NCBI GenBank assembly: GCA_020080175.1 | Contig: JAGHQL010000193.1 | Span: 1 to 47,901 of the forward strand | Origin: Glutinoglossum americanum | Lineage: Eukaryota; Ascomycota; Geoglossomycetes; Geoglossales; Geoglossaceae | DNA: 47,901 bases | Direction of reading: 5' to 3' | Shown here: one piece after another, positions 21,904-29,229 of the stretch | Layout of the letters: each line of letters begins with the position of its first letter | Numbering within the stretch: the first letter of the stretch is position 1 | Position numbers and translations under genes: made by a program | The notes under the pieces: generated by a model | Database searches by the model: none | Seen by the model: only the letters and a program-made list of their open reading frames with translations | What the model was told of the DNA's origin: nothing

Positions 21904-22983
21904 TACGTTTGTATCTCGATATCTGATCTCTCTACGACTCGAACCCCCCCACCAATTGTCGATCAGCCCGTCAGACACGAAAATTCAGGAATACCACGTG
22001 ACTCGCGGCGTGCGCTTACGTGTAGTATATTTCATTGCAACCCTCTTAGTTGTAGCTAAATTTAAAGCCTAATTAGTAAAGCAGTCGATGAATCTATCGT
22101 GGATTGCGATCAATGGAGTCAACATAAGTGAAGGCGGTCTCACAGACCCCGTTGCCACTTATTACCAATTATAAATGTAGCTCCAAAGGAATCCGTGATA
22201 CAGCACAGGTCCATATTCTACCATCAGACTAGATTGATAACCGCGAGTCATTGGGTCCATGGGTCGCAAAAGTAGCCCCAACTACGCAAGTTATTCGATA
22301 CCCTAAAAGACCACGCCCAACACCGTATAACTAGTCGGTTCCAAAACTGCCAATCTCCACAAATATACTCTCCGAGTGTGAAAAACAAAGGATCGGAGAG
22401 ATACCCGCTTTGGGTTAATTACATGGTCTGTCCAAACAGGTTTCGGTGGAGATTAGGTCGGCGCGGGCCTTACCAGAAATAACAAACAGTACCATCGCCG
22501 TCCCCATCTTGGCAACCTATTACATGATATGGAGGTACCGGTTATAAGTCTTTATGCTTGTGTCCTGTTTGACGATACTAAAATCCCTGGTTAGCTAGTA
22601 TCCTGCTCGACTATTTATGATGCCAATAGAGCGGCTCGAGATGCGTAGCCACCCGGTTAAGATGGCGGAGATGCGAAGACGCCCGACCGATGCCTCTACT
22701 TGGTGGCCTTGCTATTCGCTCTGTAGCGACACCAGCGGGCCTACTCTATATACACGATATGGGAGTCTATTCCTGTACGATGAGTAGAAGCGATCTAAAC
22801 TTACAGCGCAAACGTCTTACGAAAAAGCAGGCATTCTGCAAGGGTGCGTTCTACAAAAGAGCATATGCTCCGAAAAGGAAACATACATGCAAGACTCCAG
22901 ACGCAAGGAAATCCACAATGTAAATGACCCGAGCATTAGAATTCGTGGTCCGGAAACTCTTGATATGGAAGGAGCCTTGACTC
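21904..22983. other. Intergenic between convergent genes
   Basis: About 1.1 kb between the 3' ends of the EBP gene (plus) and the tail-anchored protein gene (minus). Only short motif-free frames are present, and no terminator can be assigned. Confidence 0.5.
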
Positions 22984-24072
22984 CTAGCTAAGGAAATACC
23001 AAGCCCCCGCTATAACCGTCGATACCACAGCACCCACAACAGCGGCCCGCGATATTGGGGCCTTCCCACTCGAGGCGGCTTTCGCTTCCCTCCGCGGTTT
23101 CCTATGCTTATGCGATGAGGTCGTTGAATAAGACGTAGGAGGGTCCAATTTCAAGGATGTATCATCATCGCCCGAGCGGGCATTGCTTTGTATCTCGATT
23201 TCCGGGTTGCTATTGTTTCCACTGTTGCCACCGTAGCCAGGCGGGCAGCTCGGGTTGCTATTGCGTTTGCCGTTGTCGCTCGGGTCAGCATAGTCGTGCG
23301 GAGAGGACTGATCGGCACTATAAATCCCGTAGTCGGGGTATCGATCTCGCCTCCCACGTCGCCCTCCCACTTCTGCTGCCTTGTCTGCCGGTTGTTCAAA
23401 GGCTGCCTGGGCCATGGAATCGCCAGCCTGGTTCGCAAACCCCAGTTCTGTAATCTGCGCGGCTGACAGATTCTCCTTCCAAGTCACCGTCTTACCTCCC
23501 AAACCAATACTGTTCTCCGCGGCATTCAGCGGCGCCCCAAGACCCACATTCAGCCCCGAAATTACCTTGCTGTCCGCCCACCGAGCTTGCACTTGATCCA
23601 GCACCGCGATTAATTTATTGGCACTCCCAAGTCCGTTTTTGGCTTGTAAGAAAGCCTCGGCTATGAGTGCGAAATCCCCATGGTTCAAGGTCAAGGCAGA
23701 GATACACAGCTTGATGATGATGCCATGGATAATACTTGAGATGACTTCGCATCTCTTTGCAAGTCGTACTTTATTCAGCTTAGCCCATTTGCGCGTCGTG
23801 TGGATTTGTATAGAGTAGTGGCCGAGGAAGACAAAGTTGAAAACTGCCGGAACGACGAAATGCGGGAGGAAAACGGATTCCACCGTGTGTAGGATTACCC
23901 CTGTAAGGCTGCTAGCTGCTCCACGGACTTGAGACAAATAGGTATCCTGGATGTTGGGAGCGGCGAGTTTGAGAGAGCGTTCGAGGGTTGCTGGTAGATC
24001 ATCGATGTAATAATAGTCTCGCCGCAAGATCTTGTTTTTGACTCTCCGGGCTAAGCGGCGGAGACGTTCCAT
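22984..24072 (-). CDS. Tail-anchored protein of unknown function
   Basis: Single-exon ORF of 362 residues; no family recognised. The N-terminus is strongly basic (MERLRRLARRVKNKILRR). Residues about 58-90 and 108-128 are hydrophobic or amphipathic helices (VILHTVESVFLPHFVVPAVF; ISSIIHGIIIKLCISALTL). The middle, about 131-230, is alanine/glycine-rich and helical. Residues about 235-340 are disordered, rich in Gly, Asn, Ser, Asp and basic residues. The last 20 residues (AAVVGAVVSTVIAGAWYFLS) form a hydrophobic segment at the extreme C-terminus, as in tail-anchored ER or mitochondrial outer-membrane proteins. The length without interruption and the skewed domain composition support a real gene. 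It converges with the EBP gene, but there is no evidence that they act together. Confidence 0.7.
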   Translation of the reverse strand: MERLRRLARRVKNKILRRDYYYIDDLPATLERSLKLAAPNIQDTYLSQVRGAASSLTGVILHTVESVFLPHFVVPAVFNFVFLGHYSIQIHTTRKWAKLNKVRLAKRCEVISSIIHGIIIKLCISALTLNHGDFALIAEAFLQAKNGLGSANKLIAVLDQVQARWADSKVISGLNVGLGAPLNAAENSIGLGGKTVTWKENLSAAQITELGFANQAGDSMAQAAFEQPADKAAEVGGRRGRRDRYPDYGIYSADQSSPHDYADPSDNGKRNSNPSCPPGYGGNSGNNSNPEIEIQSNARSGDDDTSLKLDPPTSYSTTSSHKHRKPRREAKAASSGKAPISRAAVVGAVVSTVIAGAWYFLS

Positions 24073-24723
24073 TGTTGACAGAAAAATCTTGGAAAAGCTC
24101 GGCGGAGATGAAAAGGGATCAGTCTGGAAGATCGAGGAGGAGCATTGGCAAGTATGGCTTTAACATGCGAAATGTCTCATAGGTTGCGCAGCCAGGCAGA
24201 AAGCATAGTAAGAAAGAGCCACTCCGCATACAGTAAGTTAAAAGGTTGGGCTGGTACGCCCCAAGCAGGCACTGCCAAGGGCTGTGCACCACTAGGCTCC
24301 AAGCATCACCAGACCAAGCGTGAGACATCTCCCGCTGGCGAGATCCAAAGCCGAACGAACTTCACTTGCCATAATTTGTCGCACAATCCTACTTAGCCGC
24401 AATTAGTTAGCACTGGCCCTCGTAAGGCAGATTTCAAAAGCGCCGGCTGTTGTAGGCGTGCTGCAAGCGATGACGCACAGAACTTTCCCCCAGCCTTCTG
24501 CGCCACGGTAGCACAGTGGTTATGCGCCTAGACTCGAAAAAACCACCAAAAACCACCCCGCAAACATAAACTAGTTCCCCCCTCCATCCTCCTCTCGTGA
24601 CGCGCTAAAGGCACCCCTTTGCCTACTCATAAAATTGAGGTCCCCAACGAGTAGTTGGAAGCTGCCACATTGGATTAAAAGGGAAATCTTGCGACGGCAC
24701 TGCCATATGGGCTGATGGCGATA
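24073..24723. other. Intergenic with a possible tRNA 5'-half remnant
   Basis: Upstream flank of the tail-anchored gene. The only notable sequence is an A-box-like stretch near 24500-24537, listed separately. Confidence 0.4.
24500..24537 (+). other. Possible tRNA 5'-half remnant
   Basis: TAGCACAGTGG at 24509-24519 fits the RNA polymerase III A box (TRGYNNARNGG), and the following TTATGCGCCTAGACTCGAAA resembles a D-arm and anticodon loop. No B box (GGTTCGANTCC) follows at the expected distance and the 3' half cannot be folded, so this is at most a 5' fragment of a tRNA gene or a tRNA-derived repeat. Confidence 0.3.
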
Positions 24724-25246
24724 TCACGACCCCTCGGAAAGACCCCGCGCGGCAGCCATCACCTTTTTCACAATCCTTCTATCATCCTCCCATGACAATG
24801 CCCCATCAGCCTCATCGCCGCCCACCCATACACTCTCAAACTCCTCCCCCTCCATCCCCTCGTCCCTCACCCCCTCCTCGTCCCCCTGCGCCGCGAACCA
24901 AAAGATAATCTTCAGAACCCCCTCCGGAGTTATACGCTGCGTCACCGCAATTGGTTCCGTGTGCATCTCCGGTAGTGAGGTTCCCGACGTTGCAGTCGCG
25001 AGGGTGGTGTTGCGAGCGGAAGTAGCCGGGTACGGAAACCGGTTTCCTCGCAAGTCTCGCAAAGGGCGGTTTGGGGCAGCGATTCGTTGAGGTTTTTGTG
25101 GCCCTTGGGGAGGAGGTATTCTCCTGTCTCGAGGGAGCGGATTAGGAGGATCTTGGAGTTGGAGGCGTCGAGGGTGACTGTGCCACTGTGCCACAGCTTA
25201 TGGTGAACGCATCTGAAAAGTGGAGGGACCTGTGCGAAGAGGACAT
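24724..25246 (-). pseudogene. NUDIX hydrolase, two frameshifts
   Basis: Reading the minus strand from ATG 25246 gives MSSSHRSLHFSDAFTISCGT. An 8-bp tandem duplication (GTGGCACA twice, 25194-25179) then throws the frame. In the next frame come VTLDASNSKILLIRSLETGE and YLLPKGH, followed by the Nudix box (about 25103-25036) of the form G-x5-E-x7-C-E-x2-E-E-x-G. The box arginine of REUxEE is replaced by Cys. A second shift near 25030 leads to the frame ending HTEPIAVTQR, VLKIIFWFAAQGDEEG and FESVWVGGDEA, closing at 24724. The order and ending match fungal diphosphoinositol-polyphosphate / diadenosine-type NUDIX proteins of about 160-170 residues. With two frameshifts and a lost box arginine this is a pseudogene. 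An alternative start at the GTG 25194 would give only a scrambled N-terminus. Confidence 0.8.
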
Positions 25247-25489
25247 TGTGGGGGAATTGTCTGAGAACGGCGTTTCTTTGGTTGCTTGTGGTGGGTTTAT
25301 CTGCCCAGCAAGTCAGCGGAACGGTTAGGAATAGGAATGCGGTTTGTTGTGCTCTATGAGTTTTCTACAAAAAAGTCTTAGTCCCGCCAAGTTAAGCTTC
25401 GCCTCGGCAGGATCCTCGCGTCGCCGCTTCATGCACAACAAACCATCCGAACTAGGTTTTCGAGCCTCCGCATAAAAGCTCCTTAGTAC
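25247..25489. other. Left flank of mariner element 1
   Basis: Contains the 5' flank of the NUDIX pseudogene and, from about 25449, sequence weakly resembling an inverted copy of 26961-27005. The terminal repeats of the transposon may therefore be longer than the 28 bp that match exactly. No gene is seen. Confidence 0.4.
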
Positions 25490-26960
25490 GGAGGACGGCA
25501 CCAAAAGTCTTAAGACTTTTTATTAGGCTTCGCTTAGGCCTTGCCCCACTAAATTTTAGTTAAGCGGACTGCTGCTTCTGTTTCCGACCGTGTTCCTACT
25601 GTTCTCGCTGTTCCTTCCTGCGCTGCCTTCCTTCGTGATAATGGTTTCCGCCCTCAAGCCTAATAACTTCTTTAATATGAGGTTCAATGCGCTCAATCCA
25701 TGCCTGAATTCTTTTTTGTTCAAGATCTTTCCATGCTGTTGTCCATGTCTCCATCGCAACTTTGCGCAACCTTAAAGGTCCTTCTTTAGTAGTTGCTCTC
25801 TTAAGAAATGCCCATGACGGCTCAATCATATTAAGGTCTGGAGAATTACCAGGCCATAATATGCGTTGCACATCAAAAATCTTATAGATTTCTTCTTGAG
25901 TTTTATGTGCATGTGCTGGTGCGTTGTCCTCCTGAACAATAGTTCCAGGCCGTTCCTTTTTGCACTCGAGAGCAAATGGTATAAGTTTTTTCATCAGAAT
26001 TTCTCTCCCATAACGGTACCAGTCAATTCCTCCAGCTTTACCTATTCGAACCAGTTTACCAGTTTCTCGAGTAAACTTCCATTTTGGCTTTCTACCAGCA
26101 GGTTGCCATCTAAGGTTCATACGTCGCATTGCTGTTTCTAACTCCCATTCAGCTTTAAGAATAGGCTCTCGAACTGCATTGATAATTTCCAACTCTTTAT
26201 CAGCAGCTTTTCTTTCTTGAGCAGTTTCAGTCGTCCAAATATGCATAGGACCTTTCTTATCGTAAGAAAAGCAGCCCCAAAACATAAATTCAGAAGCTTT
26301 TTTTCAATGTGTACAAATAACCGTACGATCATAACGTTCATCTCTTGTCCTCTAGACTCGAACTTTGCCATGCCGATGACCTAGCATAATACTAGTTTCA
26401 TCTGACCAAATAATATTTTTCCAATCTTCTATTCCCCAATGCTCATGCTCAAGACAAAACTTTAGTCTAGCTTTACGCATAACTGCAGTTAAGCCAGGCT
26501 TCCATGTAGGCTTCTACTTTCCTAATCCATGCTCTCGCAAAATCCGTAATGTTGACATTTCTGATATGCTAGTAAAAAAACCTATCTCTCGTGCTGACTT
26601 CTCTCTTCCTTCTCTATCTGCACGTACTATTTCTAGTACTTTAGTAGAAACCTCTTCTGTAATAACTTTAGGCCGACCAGAGCGGGGTGCATCAGTAAAA
26701 TACTCATCTTTAAACTCATGACTTACCTTAGGATCATAACCTCGTTCAACTGCGATTTTTTTAATTCGATAAATTGTTGCTTTAGAAAGACTAGTATACT
26801 CAGTAATTTTAGATACTGCAACACCTTCTTCAAGAAGTGTAAGTGCTTGCGCACGAAGAGATATTGGAACTGAGCGACCGGGCATTTTAGGTGGAGTTGG
26901 TAGAGTACTCGCTTAACTAAAATTTAGTTAAGAGTCTTAAGACTTTTGGTGCCGTCCTCC
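25490..26960 (-). mobile_element. Tc1/mariner (DD34E) DNA transposon, element 1
   Basis: An exact 28-bp terminal inverted repeat (25490-25517 and 26933-26960) and an inner 19-bp inverted repeat (25548-25566 and 26910-26928, TTAGTTAAGCG core) bracket a single transposase frame on the minus strand. The left end carries about 30 extra bases between the two blocks that the right end lacks. The weak similarity continues outward, so the true ends may lie tens of bases further out. The total length, about 1.5 kb, is normal for fungal Tc1-like elements. The transposase carries three nonsense codons, so this copy cannot move by itself. Confidence 0.85.
25596..26885 (-). pseudogene. Tc1-like transposase with three stops
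   Basis: One unbroken frame of 429 codons from ATG 26885 to 25596. The N-terminus has helix-turn-helix sequences (SLRAQALTLLEEGVAVSKI; LSKATIYRIKKIAVERGYD) joined by a GRPK hook. The catalytic triad reads SDET (first Asp), QEDNAPAH (second Asp) and NSPDLNMIEPSW (Glu), with 34 residues between the last two, hence DD34E. The segment MFWGCFSYDKKGPMHIW is typical of a widespread fungal Tc1 family. Stops occur at 26516-26514 (TAG), 26354-26352 (TAG) and 26306-26304 (TGA). At each the family or context has Trp (for example KWKPTW, RVWRTRDE), so all three are explained by G-to-A change of TGG, as RIP produces. No frameshift is present. Confidence 0.88.
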
Positions 26961-27017
26961 ATACTGTAGAAGTGATTCCTATGCTGTGGAAGTAGTAGTT
27001 TATTACAGTACCACAAT

Positions 27018-28365
27018 AAAAGTGTTCGCGAATTCGCTTCGATCGCGACGCATCTTCCAAGCATAACATTTCCAACACTAATCGCAATATCATGCAGCGC
27101 ATACCCCTTGGTCCTAAAAGTGCTAATGCATGCGTTCTAAAAAAGAATAAGACCTTTAAAAAAGAATTGTCACCTCATAAGCATACCCTTATCGAAGGAA
27201 TACATCTTGCAAGCATTCCAAAATGTAACATCTCTTGTCTTACCTAAATACCTGAATCAACTGTGTGCTCCATGATATAACTTTTCTCTGCATGTTCAAA
27301 AGGTAACTCTCTATTATGAAGTGGTCGCTCTCCTAAATTCAATCGAGTTACAAAGTGAAATATTATTCGATATTGTTGCCAAAATGTCAAAGTAACATAT
27401 ACAAAAGTTAAGTAAGAACTTGACCTTAGTTGTAGTATCCAGATGATTGCACGCATTATACAAAAGCAAGGAATAAAAAAATGAATGACTAAAAAGCAAC
27501 TTATTTTAAAAGAAAAGCATGCTAAGCTATGTTATAAATAGTGCAAGGAGTGAATTGATTGGAGAGTTGAAGAGTGAAAGAGATATATTTGGTCTGATGA
27601 GTACAATATTGAGCTTGAAGCTAGACAAAAGCAATAATGGATCTTTTACACACCTTCACAAAAGTGAGAAAAAGATTATATTCAGCTTTATAAGAAAAGC
27701 AAAGGGGTTACACTGATGGTCTGAGATGTATTTAGTGGTAGAAGGTAATTAGAACTATTGTTTATATCTGGTGATCCTGATTCAAAGCAGGGAGGGGTTA
27801 CTTCAGCAGTTTATCTTGAAGTATTGAAAGATACACTATCAACACTTTGGGAACCAGGTCTGGAATTCATGCAAGATAATACTAAAATTCATACTACAAG
27901 GATTATTAAAGCATGGTTTGTAGACTCTGGAATTACTTTAGTAGAATGGCCTTCATATTCACCTAATCTTAATCTAATCGAGTATATCTGAATATACTTC
28001 AAAGCTTGGCTATACAAACAGTATCCGAAACTTTTAACACTTGTTGGAGATAATCAAGAGGTTAGAGATAAGCTTCTTGCAGCATTGCAAGAAGGTTGGA
28101 AGGTATTACCAGAAGACTTGTTTAATAAGTTAGTAAGATCTATGCAGTAGAGAGTGAGGGTGGTAAAGAAGGCTAAGGGATGGTATACAAAATATTGAAG
28201 ACAATTTAGCATTTTTTAGTAAGTCAAGAATTAAGTATATATACTAAGGAGTTGGCTTGTAAAGTTTTATAAGAATTGAGCTATTGTGGGTAATGGGGTG
28301 GTAGAATGAATGGCGAGCAGAAAGAAGTGGCGGGGTGTCAGATGAGGCCATTCGCGAACACTTTT
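27018..28365 (+). mobile_element. Tc1/mariner (DD34E) DNA transposon, element 2
   Basis: The 16-bp inverted repeat AAAAGTGTTCGCGAAT (27018-27033) and its reverse complement (28350-28365) bound 1348 bp. The transposase is on the plus strand, opposite to element 1, which ends only 57 bp to the left. The terminal repeats and protein differ from element 1, so this is a different family. Many stops make the copy dead. Confidence 0.75.
27484..28198 (+). pseudogene. Tc1/mariner transposase, heavily mutated
   Basis: One frame reads KKQLILKEKHAKLCYK, then RYIWSDEYNIELEARQKQ (first Asp in SDE), FISGDPDSKQGGVTSAVYLE, FMQDNTKIHTT (second Asp) and WPSYSPNLNLIEYI (Glu), with 34 residues between the last two acidic residues. 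It ends AKGWYTKY before TGA at 28196-28198. At least nine stops lie in this frame and none needs a frameshift. Seven sit where Trp is expected (for example K-stop-C-K-E-stop-I-D-W, EE-stop-KRYIW, MV-stop-DVF, EYI-stop). That points to G-to-A mutation on the coding strand. The N-terminal DNA-binding part (about 27050-27480) is no longer recognisable. Confidence 0.8.
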
Positions 28366-28775
28366 GTCGTAGCTAGTTATTAGTCATTCTCTTGGCAGGG
28401 GTAGCTTACCTACCGCGCCCACGACCTGCTTAATACAATCATCCTTCTACCTACCAGACGAATCATAACGCCCACAGTACTCACACTTTTTCTTTTTTTT
28501 CTTTTTTTTTGGGGGAGGGGGGAGGGGGGACCAGGTGGAGGTTGGCAGGGACAGGAAGTGGCTGATGCTTACGTTCGGGATGTTGGCTGTATTAAGGGTG
28601 AATGATAACTGACAACGCCACGCCGAAGCGCTAATTTCCAATAGAAGTGGATAATATCTGCAAGTATTTTCGATCTTAGTGACTCGCTAAGATTCCGTGA
28701 CATATTAGGGGATCGCGTTTGCCAATTGGATGATGACGCCTTGACATGACTCCTCCTACCCCTTGTCCCACCAGC
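28366..28775. other. Intergenic with a T-rich/G-rich tract
   Basis: Right flank of mariner element 2. The notable content is the homopolymer tract at 28486-28529, listed separately. No gene is seen. Confidence 0.45.
28486..28529 (+). repeat. Poly-T tract followed by three G-runs
   Basis: T-runs interrupted by single C bases (28486-28510) switch abruptly to G5-A-G6-A-G6 (28511-28529). The three long G-runs could form a G-quadruplex if one run is split or a nearby GG joins. This is simple low-complexity sequence. Confidence 0.8.
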
Positions 28776-29069
28776 TCATCCTCCACCACTGACGTAATCT
28801 TCTAATATTCTTTCTATAGCACGCTTAAAGCTCGCCGGTGTCAGATCTGCCTTGGAGGCACCCCGTCCGTCAACATGATGTTTGGCCTTTTGGAACGCAG
28901 AGTCGAAAAGATCAGAGCTTGCTTCACCTAGCTGTAAACAGCCTACTCGCCTATGGCGAGCCTTCCTACCCCCTACTGATACAGTCGATTCTATAGGAGT
29001 AATCGCATGTCTGAGGCAGATAGTGTTGGGTCGCCGTAATGGCGCTGCAGGTATGTTGCTCGGCAGCAT
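28776..29069 (-). other. Uncertain ORF next to the dispersed repeat
   Basis: Open frame of 97 codons ending at 28776, with protein-like composition (for example SSDLFDSAFQKAKHHVDG, FKRAIERILEDYVSGGG). Its first part lies inside the dispersed repeat copy (29009-29226). I do not recognise the family. It may be the 3' end of a mobile-element or decayed host gene. Confidence 0.25.
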
Positions 29070-29226
29070 GCACGCTCTCGCGGAAGTGGTCCCTGTGTTG
29101 CGTAGGGGCTTCTTCCGGTTTCAGAATCTCCGTTTGTTATGCTTGCCTTATATAGAAGGCGTCTCCGTGTACTCCGTCCCATCAATCAAGTCTACTTTAC
29201 ATGTCCACCGCGTGCTCACGACAACA
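29009..29226 (+). repeat. Diverged dispersed repeat, copy 2
   Basis: Aligns to 5379-5577 in the same orientation with small gaps. Less transition-mutated than copy 1 (more C/G retained). On the minus strand it contains a CTATATAAGG TATA-like motif at about 29146-29155. Family unknown. Confidence 0.6.
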
Positions 29227-29229
29227 GAT

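Noticed and set aside
831-24072. Secondary-metabolite gene cluster (FSH hydrolase, ABC transporter, EBP-like isomerase)
   Set aside because: No synthase, P450, methyltransferase or cluster regulator is present and the genes are 12-20 kb apart. The combination looks coincidental.
25192-25194. GTG start for the NUDIX ORF 25194-24724
   Set aside because: It would give a scrambled, proline-rich N-terminus without a Nudix box. The real start is the ATG at 25246, ahead of the frameshift.
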